From positions 3,476,501 through 3,540,500 of the forward strand of contig NZ_CP095049.1 in NCBI RefSeq assembly GCF_022919135.1: a DNA stretch of 64,000 bases. The letters are read 5' to 3'. Position numbers and translations under genes: made by a program. The stretch's first letter is position 1. Each line of letters opens with the position of its first letter. Below the pieces are notes generated by a model that worked only from the letters and a program-made list of their open reading frames with translations, did no database searches and was not told the DNA's origin. This DNA comes from Hymenobacter cellulosivorans. Lineage in GTDB: Bacteria > Bacteroidota > Bacteroidia > Cytophagales > Hymenobacteraceae. This document shows positions 50,069 through 57,536 of this stretch, piece by piece.

Positions 50069-51096
50069 GTGAGTACTACTGCCGCTGCCCCCGTTCGTTT
50101 TGTTATCTGTGGAGTAGGCCATATTGGCCGTCGCCACGCTTCCTTCGTGCAAGCCCATCCTGCCGCTGAGCTGGCTGCCCTCATCGACGTGCGTCCCGAA
50201 CTAGAGCAACCTCTGGCCGCCGAATTTCCGGGCGTGCCCTTCTTTCGCTCTCTGGCTGATTACCTGACCCAGGGCCCGCCCGCCGACGTGCTGACCGTCG
50301 CCACGCCCAACCATTTGCATGCGCCTCAGGCCATTGCCGGCCTGCGTCAGGGCCTGCACGTGGTTATCGAAAAGCCCATTGCCCTGCGCAAAGCCGACGC
50401 TGAGGATATCGTGCACACGGCCCTGCAAACCGGCCGGCTGGTATTTGGCGTGATGCAAAACCGGTATTCCCCGCCCGCAGCCTGGCTTAAGCAGGTGTAC
50501 GAGCAAGGCCGGCTGGGGCAGATTTACCTGGTTCAGATTAATTGCTTCTGGAACCGCGACGCCCGCTATTACAAGACCGGTGGCTGGAAGGGCAGCCTGG
50601 CCCAGGACGGCGGCACGCTCTTCACCCAGTTCAGCCACTTTGTCGACTTGCTTTACTGGGTGTTCGGCGACATTACCAATATCTCGGCCCGCTTCCGCGA
50701 CTTCAACCACCAGCAAGTCACGGAGTTCGAAGACAGTGGCCTGGTTGCGTTCGATTTGGTGCGGGGCGGCAGCGGCACGTTGCAATACAGCACCGCCGTG
50801 TGGGACCGGAACCTGGAAAGCTCCCTGACTGTGGTAGCCGAGCACGGCAGCCTCAAAATCGGGGGCAGTACATGGACAAGGTGGAGTACTGTCACCTGCG
50901 CGACTATACGCTGCCCGAGCTGCCGCCCACGAACCCTGCCAACGACTACGGCCCCTACCAGGGTAGCGCCGCCAACCACGTGCAGGTAATTGAAAACGTG
51001 GTAGATACCGTGCAAAAGCGCGGCTTTGCTACCACCAATGCTCTGGAAGGCCTGAAGGTAGTGGAGATTATCGAGCGGATTTATAGTCTGAAGTAA
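50069..51096 (+). pseudogene. WlbA/WbpB-like NAD-dependent sugar dehydrogenase, frameshifted (or sequencing error)
   Basis: A Gfo/Idh/MocA family protein of about 342 residues when the frame is repaired. The Rossmann motif CGVGHIGRRHASF is at the N terminus (start GTG 50069), then NHLHAPQAIAGL, IEKPIA, FWNRDARYYKTGGW and DGGTLFTQFSHFVDLLYW, typical of UDP-GlcNAc(A) 3-dehydrogenases. Near 50861-50867 one base is missing after GGGGGC: the first frame goes astray to 50989, while the proper C terminus (YMDKVEYCHLRDYTLPELP to IERIYSLK) is in another frame to 51096. A natural pathway partner of the upstream aminotransferase. Confidence 0.85.
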
Positions 51097-51131
51097 GCAG
51101 GTCCGCCCAAGGCCGAACCGGTGCTAAAACC

Positions 51132-51181
51132 AGCGGCTCTCACTGCAAGCACCAACTAGGCGCTTGCGGTGGGAGCCGCTT
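51132..51181. terminator. Long bidirectional hairpin terminator
   Basis: AGCGGCTCTCACTGCAAGC pairs with GCTTGCGGTGGGAGCCGCT with two mismatches. It separates the WlbA-like gene from the convergent hydrolase gene. Confidence 0.8.
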
Positions 51182-51200
51182 CAGTCAATCAAAAGCCGGG

Positions 51201-52811
51201 CTATTTGGCCACTCTAAGATTAATCCATTCGAGGATGGTTTGCTGCACCTGGGGCGAAAGTACAGGCTTAGGTTCCCCACCCATCAGTGGCCATTCCGTA
51301 GCTGGGGGCTGGAACTGGTGGTTGATGCCGGCCAACCGACGGGCTTCTACCTGCTTGTTGCCCTTGCTTTTCAGGCCTTTTTCCAGCAACGACACATTGT
51401 TGACGCTCACTTGGTTGTCATCCGTGCCGTGCATGAGCAATACAGGGCTTTTCACCTTGCCCAGCTCTAGCTGCGGATCAAAGTTGAGGTAGGAGCGGTA
51501 CCAGCGGCTGGTTATCAGGTTTGTACGGGCCTGTACCTGCGCCGCATCCAGGCCGGGATTCGACTGCGCCACCATATTGGCCACAATGGGCTGGGCCTGG
51601 GCATTGTCGGTGGTTTGCTGGATTACGTCCAGAATAGCCCGCTGCTGCTTGGCAATGGTTTCCTGTAGTTTTTTCAGCTCGTCCCGCTTGCGCATGTTGT
51701 GCTGAATTTCCAGGGTCTGGATCTGGGCAGTATTAGCCCCTTTGGCCCGCAGCTGCTTTATTTTCTGGTCGAGCAGCCACTGATCCATCAGCTGCTTTTT
51801 AACTAGGGCCGCCTGGGCTGTATCGGCTTCGCCAGCTTTCAAAAAGCCCGCGGCTTGCTGACTAAGCACATCCTTGCCCGCCGCCCCGGAGGCAGCCAGC
51901 GTCACGACAAAGGCCGGGGGCAGGGGCTGGGCCGCCGCCAGCAGCGCTACGTTGCCGCCCTCGCCGTGTCCGATCAGACCCAGCTTGCCAAAATCAATTA
52001 GGGGCTTGGTCCGCAAGTAGTTCAGGCTGATCTGGGCATCGCGCACCAGGTCGGCGGTAGTGGCCGCGGTAAAGTCGCCGCTCGACTGGCCGATACCCCG
52101 GTCGTCGAGGCGCAGAACGGCGATGCCATGGCGAGCCAGAAAATCGGACAACGCCCCAAACATCTTGAATTCACCCTGCGTTGCATCGCGGTCCTGGGGG
52201 CCCATGTCGCTGAGTAGTACCACCCCTGGAAAGGGCCCCTCGCCGGGCGGTATGCTCAGCGTACCGCTCAGTTTGATATTGTCCTGCGGATTGCTAAAGG
52301 ACACTTCCTCTACCCGGTAGGGCGGAGGAAACTTAAAGTTTTTGGAGGGCCCCGCCTTGGCCGAAAAGGCCAGCGTCAGCGGAGTCTGATAGGTTTGCAG
52401 CTTCCAGAGGCCCGCCAGCTGCTTGCCATCGGCGGAGCGCTGGCTGGTGAAGCGGCAGCCTAATTCGTCGGAACTGAAGAGTAGGGTATCGGCGCGCTGC
52501 TCAACGTTGAGAACAGCGTGGCTGATGCGCTGCGCCGGCACATCGAGAACGGCAAAATAACCGCCGCCCGCCAGATCCGTAACCGTAATAACAACGGGCA
52601 AGCTACCACCCGGAACAGGTAATTCGCCTTTCCACTGGCCATCCAGGGGAATTTTAGTCGCCGGAGCTGCTGCGGGCGCAGGTGCTGCCGGAGTAGCTGG
52701 TGCGGCGGGTGCCGGAGCGGGAGTTGGGGGTTGGTCTTGAGCGGCAGCTCCGACGGAAAACCCGAGTAGTAGTATCCAGCTCCACAGCAAGCCAGTAAAT
52801 GTATTCTTCAT
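51201..52811 (-). CDS. Secreted alpha/beta hydrolase with an inserted helical region
   Basis: A 536-residue exported protein. The signal peptide ends VGAAAQ, then a Pro/Ala-rich linker, then a beta-rich N-terminal domain (about 55-160; LDGQWKGELPVPGG, VVITVTDLAGGGYFAVLDVP). The alpha/beta hydrolase follows: LRLDDRGIGQSSG, the nucleophile in LIGHGEGG (Gly-His-Gly-Glu-Gly, with Glu where Ser is usual), VLLMHGTDDNQV (Asp) and INHQF (His). A long Lys/Gln helical insertion (about 345-430) lies between. The missing nucleophile Ser is odd and may mean altered or no catalysis. Start 52811 gives the signal peptide. Confidence 0.85.
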   Translation of the reverse strand: MKNTFTGLLWSWILLLGFSVGAAAQDQPPTPAPAPAAPATPAAPAPAAAPATKIPLDGQWKGELPVPGGSLPVVITVTDLAGGGYFAVLDVPAQRISHAVLNVEQRADTLLFSSDELGCRFTSQRSADGKQLAGLWKLQTYQTPLTLAFSAKAGPSKNFKFPPPYRVEEVSFSNPQDNIKLSGTLSIPPGEGPFPGVVLLSDMGPQDRDATQGEFKMFGALSDFLARHGIAVLRLDDRGIGQSSGDFTAATTADLVRDAQISLNYLRTKPLIDFGKLGLIGHGEGGNVALLAAAQPLPPAFVVTLAASGAAGKDVLSQQAAGFLKAGEADTAQAALVKKQLMDQWLLDQKIKQLRAKGANTAQIQTLEIQHNMRKRDELKKLQETIAKQQRAILDVIQQTTDNAQAQPIVANMVAQSNPGLDAAQVQARTNLITSRWYRSYLNFDPQLELGKVKSPVLLMHGTDDNQVSVNNVSLLEKGLKSKGNKQVEARRLAGINHQFQPPATEWPLMGGEPKPVLSPQVQQTILEWINLRVAK

Positions 52812-52951
52812 GTAACAGAAGTAAGCAGGAGCCGCGCGCTCACGAAGGAGGCATTGCCCCAATGACAATAGGTAGGCAGTCAGAGCGAAAAGGCAAGAAA
52901 ATCAGGAACTAGCCAGCTAACCTATAAGGCTATACCTGTGAAATATAGCCG

Positions 52952-52959
52952 CAAAAGTA
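52952..52959 (-). promoter_or_regulatory. Candidate -7 box upstream of the hydrolase
   Basis: The minus strand reads TACTTTTG (TAnnTTTG), 141 bases before the ATG at 52811, with no visible -33 element. A long leader would be implied. Confidence 0.4.
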
Positions 52960-52978
52960 GGAAGATTACCTCAGTTTA

Positions 52979-53989
52979 TCACCGCGGTAATAGAACTCTG
53001 TCAATAACGTGGACTACGCCATTGGTGCAGAGGATGTCAGGAATGGTTATGGCCGCGTCGGAGGTGCCGTTGCCTTCGCCCCGCACGGGCAGCAGACCAT
53101 TGTTGAAGGTACCGAAGAGCAGGTGGCCACCGCCCAGCGTGGGCAGGGTAGCATTGTCGGGCAACTCGGTGGTGAACTGGGTAAGCTTGCCGCTCTGGGA
53201 GCCCAGCACCACGTGGTTGAGCAGCACGGCCTTCAGGGTTTCCTTGGCGTTGGGCAGCTTCTCCAGGTCTTTGGGTTCGTTGAGAGTGATGCCAAACTGC
53301 TTATACAAATCCTTAAAAGCCTGGTCATTGGGGGCAAACACGGTGAGTTGGGGACTGCCTTCCGACAACGCACCTGCCAGGCCGCAGTATCCCACGGCAT
53401 ACACCAGGTACTGTAAGTCGGGTTTGACAAACACCTTGGATGTACTTACCGCCACGGCCGACTGCACCACGTCGGCGCCGGTGGCCAGCAGCACCTTATC
53501 GATGACGTGGACCGTGCCGTTGGAGGCCTTTACGTCGGTGGCCACGATGCGGGAGCCATTGACGTAGCGGCTACCGCCGCGGCTCACGATGCGGCGCACC
53601 GGGCCCAGGGCCGAGGCCGACGACGAGCCGGGCTGTAAGGAATTGCCGGGCAGCGTACCGCCCGCGACGTGATAAAGTAGGGTGCTGGTCAGGAAGCTGG
53701 TTTGCAGGGCCTGCAAATCGGTGGCCTGGCGCAAACCGAGGCGGCTGAAGGCAACGTTGTTAGGGGCAAAGACGGTGTAGTTGCCCTGAGGGTCGTTGGG
53801 GTTTTTGTTGGACAATACCTCGACCACGCCCCCACGGATGGCGGCATCCTCCAGTACGCTGAAGTCGTCGTTGGCTACGGCAATGCCGGCAATGGAAGGA
53901 TCGGCCTCCATATCCTTGGAGCAGCCGGAAAAGGTTAGCGCGGCAGCAAAAAGAGCGGCTGCGAAAGAGGTCGGTAAAGAGTATTTCAT
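52979..53989 (-). CDS. Lipoprotein with two fasciclin (FAS1) domains
   Basis: A 336-residue surface lipoprotein. The signal peptide ends in FSGCSKD (lipobox Cys about 22). The two FAS1 domains carry the family's H1/H2-like motifs: YTVFAPNNVAF, LLYHVAGGTL, NGTVHVIDKVLL in the first, and LTVFAPNDQAFKDL, LLNHVVLG and NGVVHVIDRVLL in the second. FAS1 proteins act in adhesion. Start 53989 begins the signal peptide; the longer frame upstream is not coding. It is divergent from the barrel protein gene. Confidence 0.9.
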   Translation of the reverse strand: MKYSLPTSFAAALFAAALTFSGCSKDMEADPSIAGIAVANDDFSVLEDAAIRGGVVEVLSNKNPNDPQGNYTVFAPNNVAFSRLGLRQATDLQALQTSFLTSTLLYHVAGGTLPGNSLQPGSSSASALGPVRRIVSRGGSRYVNGSRIVATDVKASNGTVHVIDKVLLATGADVVQSAVAVSTSKVFVKPDLQYLVYAVGYCGLAGALSEGSPQLTVFAPNDQAFKDLYKQFGITLNEPKDLEKLPNAKETLKAVLLNHVVLGSQSGKLTQFTTELPDNATLPTLGGGHLLFGTFNNGLLPVRGEGNGTSDAAITIPDILCTNGVVHVIDRVLLPR

Positions 53990-54239
53990 GGGCAACAGGA
54001 GACAGGGGAGGCGGAAATGGTAAAGAACAGTTGCGGGACGTGCGGCATACAAACGAGCCGGGAAAGACTGCGGATTTCCCGGAATGGGAGCAGGCGGAAA
54101 AATTTCTACGATTGAGAAATCCGGGGGCAAACCGGGCGCGTAAATTTGCCGACCCAAAAGCTGAACAGTATTGCTATAGTATTGTTTATCGGGGACTTCC
54201 AGCTTCTGCTACGACTTGTTTTGCCCTTTTTCTGCCTGT

Positions 54240-55112
54240 ATGTCTAAACGCTACTCACTCTCCATATTCTTTTTCGCCACCCTGTTATTAGGCACCTCCG
54301 CACGGGCCCAGAGCCTGGTCAGCGGCTTCATGGTGGGCAAAGGCCACGGCTCAGTCTCTTTTACAGGCACGGCTGAGCGTTACAAAAGCGTGTATCTGGT
54401 GCCCGAAAGGGTTCGTGAGGTGCCCATATTTCGGGAAATCAAGGTGTCTTCGGTGAGCGTCTACGCCAATTATGGTATCAGCGACAAAGTCGAGGCCGTC
54501 GTTAGTCTGCCGTATGTCAAGTCGGAGGGTGAGGGCAACGGACAGGGCTTCACCAACAGCCGCAGCGGCCTACAGGACATTTCGGGGCTGCTCAAGTTCA
54601 AGGCTTACTCCACGACGGTGGGCAACAACGTGCTGGATCTGCTGGGGGTGGTGGGCGTAACCACGCCGGCCAGCAACTATCAGTCGAATAAGGGCCTGGA
54701 GTACATCATTGCCATCGGCAACCGAGCTACTAAAGTCAACACCTTAGGTATTGCCCACCTCAAAACGCCCTCGGGCGTGTTTCTGACGGGGCAGGCCGGC
54801 TACAGTCTGCGCACGGGCCGGGTGCCCAATGCCTTCCTTGCCGACGCGAAAGTGGGCTACGCCGGCCTGAAGTTCTACGCCGAAGCCTGGGCCTCGTTCC
54901 AGCAGTCCAGCAGCAAGGGCACCGACATCCTGCAGCCCGGCTTCGATTTGTACTTCCCCGCTACCCGCGTCAACTACACCCGCGTCGGGGCCAGTGTGTT
55001 CCGGCCCCTGGCCAAGGGCGTGGGCGTGGTGCTGGGCGCCAGCCAGTACGTGGCGGGCCGCAACCTGGGCCGGTCGACGGGCCTGTCGGTGGGCATTTCC
55101 TACAACTACTAG
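54240..55112 (+). CDS. Outer-membrane beta-barrel protein, transporter-like
   Basis: A 290-residue exported protein with a signal peptide (MSKRYSLSIFFFATLLLGTS, ending ARAQ) and alternating amphipathic strands typical of a small barrel: KVSSVSVYANYGISDKVEAV, ISGLLKFKAYSTTV, GVFLTGQAGYSLRTG, GLSVGISYNY with a terminal aromatic residue. It is probably related to the 12682-13530 protein by fold rather than sequence. Function unknown. Start 54240 puts the signal at the N terminus. Confidence 0.75.
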   Translation: MSKRYSLSIFFFATLLLGTSARAQSLVSGFMVGKGHGSVSFTGTAERYKSVYLVPERVREVPIFREIKVSSVSVYANYGISDKVEAVVSLPYVKSEGEGNGQGFTNSRSGLQDISGLLKFKAYSTTVGNNVLDLLGVVGVTTPASNYQSNKGLEYIIAIGNRATKVNTLGIAHLKTPSGVFLTGQAGYSLRTGRVPNAFLADAKVGYAGLKFYAEAWASFQQSSSKGTDILQPGFDLYFPATRVNYTRVGASVFRPLAKGVGVVLGASQYVAGRNLGRSTGLSVGISYNY

Positions 55113-55167
55113 GCTCCGTACCTGCTCGAATTGCTTCCCTAGGCGGCGCCCGGTTGCGCCGGCTTTG

Positions 55168-55175
55168 TATCTTGG
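55168..55175 (+). promoter_or_regulatory. Probable -7 box for ecsC-family gene
   Basis: TATCTTGG, one mismatch from TAnnTTTG, ends 3 bases before the ATG at 55179, the same near-leaderless spacing as at guaA. Confidence 0.4.
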
Positions 55176-55178
55176 GCC

Positions 55179-55904
55179 ATGAGCACCTACGAACAGCAGG
55201 CCCTACAGGAACTACAACAGTGGCAGCAGCAGATGCAGCGGGCCCCGTCGTACCTGAACCGCTTTGCCCGCCAAGTCCAGATCCGGCTCAACAACCTGCT
55301 GCCCGAGAAGGTCCACAAGGCCATTACGGCCGCCATTAAGCAGATGGTGAGCGGCGTGCTGCTGGGCTCGCGCTACACCAGCCGCCGGCCGGTAACCGAA
55401 GGCAGTCTGGAGGAGCGGGAACAGACCGTGCGCCAGCATCTGAAGTACTACCGCACTACGGCCGCCGCCGAAGGTGCCGTGACCGGAGCCGGGGGCATCC
55501 TGCTGGGTCTGGCCGATTTTCCCTTGCTGCTCGGTATCAAGCTGAAGTTCCTGTTTGAGGTGGCCGCCCTCTACGGCTTCGATGCCCACGACTACACCGA
55601 GCGGCTGTATTTGTTGCACGTGTTTCAGCTGGCCTTTTCCTCCCAGCATAGCCGCAACGAGGTGTACCATCGGGTAGCCGACTGGGACGCCTACCGCCAA
55701 ACCCTGCCCACTGACCCGCAGGCTTTCGACTGGCGCACGTTTCAGCAGGAATACCGCGACTATATCGACCTGGCTAAGCTGGCCCAGCTCGTGCCGGTGA
55801 TTGGGGCGGCGGTGGGGGCCGTGGCCAATTATAAACTGATAGAACAGCTTAGCACCACGGCCATGAACTGCTACCGGCTGCGCTTGGGCCTGGCCGCCGC
55901 GTAG
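55179..55904 (+). CDS. EcsC family protein
   Basis: A 241-residue protein with the EcsC pattern: a polar N-terminal helix, then EGAVTGAGGILLGLADFPLL (glycine-rich hydrophobic segment, about 100-119), LKFLFEVAALYGFD and a C-terminal LVPVIGAAVGAVANYKLI glycine-rich segment. EcsC proteins are membrane-associated and of unknown biochemical role. The 3' end overlaps the convergent TIGR02117 gene by 34 bases. Confidence 0.88.
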   Translation: MSTYEQQALQELQQWQQQMQRAPSYLNRFARQVQIRLNNLLPEKVHKAITAAIKQMVSGVLLGSRYTSRRPVTEGSLEEREQTVRQHLKYYRTTAAAEGAVTGAGGILLGLADFPLLLGIKLKFLFEVAALYGFDAHDYTERLYLLHVFQLAFSSQHSRNEVYHRVADWDAYRQTLPTDPQAFDWRTFQQEYRDYIDLAKLAQLVPVIGAAVGAVANYKLIEQLSTTAMNCYRLRLGLAAA

Positions 55905-56641
55905 CCCTGCCGCACCACTGATTTGGCCGCGTTGCGCACCACGTTGGGACCTTTACGGCGGTATTGGTAGAAGATTCCCGAATCGAAGGCCGTCCAGAAG
56001 CAGGCCTTCTGGCCGCTGGCCTTCAGACCGTTGTTAGCCCAGGTGTTGCAGGTGTACAGAAAGCTGTAGGTGCGCTGAGCCTCGTAAAAGGAGTCGTGCT
56101 GACCGTAGCTGTGGCCCTGAATGTAGAAGGGGCGGCCCTGGGCGTCGTAGTCGAAGCTGGCCTTGATGTAGGCAATCAGCCGCTGGTACTCTTCCTGGCT
56201 GATGCGGATCCGGACGCAGCTCTCCGACTCCCGCATGGTCTGGTGAAAGGTGACGTGCATGGCCGAGGAACTCAAGTGGAACATGGCCTTGAAGGCGGTG
56301 CTGGCCTTGAGCTCGGCCCAGGTGGGCGTGTCGAGGTAAAAGCCCTTGTCGCCCCAGCCGAAGCCCACGTACTGGGCCGACGCGTCGCGGGCGGGCGTGT
56401 TGTCGAAGGGCACCAGCGTGGTCCAGTCGATGTAGCGGGTGCGCACCGGCGTCACAATGTCGGTGTGCACGCCGTTGGAGAGGATGTAGATGTCCACGTC
56501 TTCGGCCGGGTCCTGGTCCTGGGCGTTGACCGGAATGCGGGACAAGGCAAACGAGGAGGCGACGTAGAGGCCGGCCACGGCCACGAGGGAGCCAAGGGTG
56601 TAGCCGGTTATTTTCAGGGCGGTTTTTACTCCGGGGTGCAT
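55871..56641 (-). CDS. TIGR02117/DUF2459 family protein
   Basis: A 256-residue protein with an N-terminal membrane segment (about 8-32, ALKITGYTLGSLVAVAGLYV) and a periplasmic domain: DIYILSNGVHTDIVTPV, FGWGDKGFYLDTPTWAEL, ESCVRIRISQEEYQRL and YSFLYTCNTWANNGLKASG. The NGxH and CNTW motifs with their His, Cys and Asn suggest a cysteine-peptidase-like (NlpC-like) fold; this is inference. Start 56641 is taken because it leads straight into the membrane segment. Its 3' end overlaps the EcsC gene. Confidence 0.85.
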   Translation of the reverse strand: MHPGVKTALKITGYTLGSLVAVAGLYVASSFALSRIPVNAQDQDPAEDVDIYILSNGVHTDIVTPVRTRYIDWTTLVPFDNTPARDASAQYVGFGWGDKGFYLDTPTWAELKASTAFKAMFHLSSSAMHVTFHQTMRESESCVRIRISQEEYQRLIAYIKASFDYDAQGRPFYIQGHSYGQHDSFYEAQRTYSFLYTCNTWANNGLKASGQKACFWTAFDSGIFYQYRRKGPNVVRNAAKSVVRQGYAAARPKRSR

Positions 56642-56861
56642 AGGGTGCAGAAGGGCCGGGGCGGTAGCTGTAAGCAGCTGGCAGTGTAAAAAGCCGCCGC
56701 CCGGCCGGTGAGGATGAACGAGGAAGACAAGCAAAACGGCTAACCAGCGCCCAGGCGCCGAAACCGTACCGACACCTACTGCTTTTGCCCGCATTAGGTT
56801 AAGCTGCGGCAGGAGCGGGCCGGCTAGGGCAGGTAACGCAGCGGGGGCTTGGTTGAAACAA

Positions 56862-56968
56862 GGGAACGTCCTTCCGAGTGCAGGGAGGAACCGCGCGTGC
56901 TGCCGTTGCAATAGTAATACAATTGCCTTTGCACGTGAGATGTCTCGCTTCGCTCGACATGACGTTTT
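56862..56968. repeat. Dispersed ~105-bp inverted repeat, second family (copy T2, reversed)
   Basis: In reverse complement this reads ACGTCATGTCGAGC, GCGAGACATCTC, then GTTCCTCCC and CTCGGAAGGACG, matching copy T1 at 23128-23235 block for block. It lies between the TIGR02117 start and the riboswitch promoter. Confidence 0.78.
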
Positions 56969-57064
56969 TATTGCTCCCGGCCCACTCCCAATGGGTTCCC
57001 GGCCGCGGTGGCTGCCCAGGCGGACTGCCTGGCACGCCTTCCGGTGGTGAATTTAGCGGCCCGG

Positions 57065-57096
57065 TTGCAAATCCGGCCCGGGCCGCGCTACCTTTG
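57065..57096 (+). promoter_or_regulatory. Promoter of the riboswitch-permease unit
   Basis: TTG (57065-57067), 21 bases, TACCTTTG (57089-57096): a good Bacteroidota promoter about 28 bases before the aptamer. Confidence 0.65.
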
Positions 57097-57123
57097 CGCC
57101 ATCAATTCTTTCTGCCCAAAGGA

Positions 57124-57223
57124 TTGTTTTTATACAGAGGCGCTGAGAGACAGGCTCCGCGAAGCGCCGGCAACCCCCCGCCCCCTGGCGGAACGGTGCC
57201 AATTCCTGCCCATATAAAAACAA
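57124..57223 (+). ncRNA. SAM riboswitch (S-box class aptamer)
   Basis: P1 is an exact 11-bp helix: TTGTTTTTATA (57124-57134) with TATAAAAACAA (57213-57223). Inside are P2 (GGCGCT 57139-57144 with AGCGCC 57163-57168), the conserved GAAGC...CGGCAACC strand, P3 (CCGCC/GGCGG, 57178-57191) and the P4 hallmark GGTGCCAATTCCTGCC (57195-57210). GGCAACC and GGTGCCAATTCCTGCC in this order are diagnostic of the S-box family, which binds S-adenosylmethionine. It lies in the leader of the permease gene. Confidence 0.92.
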
Positions 57224-57229
57224 GTTGCC

Positions 57230-57334
57230 GTGGATTGCTTCCCCCGCCTGCCCGTTGCTGTTTGTGTTGCCGCCGTATCTGCTGCGTCCCTGGTGACTGT
57301 AGCCGGCAAGCACGGGTGTTGTTGCTGTTGCTGA
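57230..57334 (+). CDS. Candidate leader peptide ending in five consecutive cysteines
   Basis: A 34-codon frame opens with GTG only 6 bases after the aptamer's P1 helix, follows an in-frame TAA, and ends GKHGCCCCC then TGA; the Cys codons are 57317-57331. The middle is hydrophobic (VAVCVAAVSAASLVTVAG). Two alternative RNA foldings involve the Cys codons: AGCCGG (57301-57306) with CCGGCT (57371-57376) plus GCACGGG (57310-57316) with CCCGTGC (57361-57367), versus GCCGGGC (57338-57344) with GCCCGGC (57369-57375). This is the layout of a cysteine-sensing attenuator. Translation is not proved; a GTG start and lack of Shine-Dalgarno are normal here. Confidence 0.5.
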   Translation: MDCFPRLPVAVCVAAVSAASLVTVAGKHGCCCCC

Positions 57335-57536
57335 AGCGCCGGGCACTAGCCCCTGCGGCCCCCGTGCCGCCCGGCTCCCGCGTCTGCGGAGCCATTGCCT
57401 CGTAATCTTTTCTATCTCCGGTTGTGGCCGGGCTCTGCGCCGTTGCGCGGGCCGGCCGTTGTTGCAGCAGCGGCTGGGCCGCAGCCGGAACCTTCTTCAC
57501 CTCTGAGCGGGCTGCGGCGCGTTCCTACCTCTTTTT

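Noticed and set aside
52938..53567. 209-codon plus-strand frame
   Set aside because: Antisense to the fasciclin lipoprotein gene; Ser/Arg-rich shadow composition.
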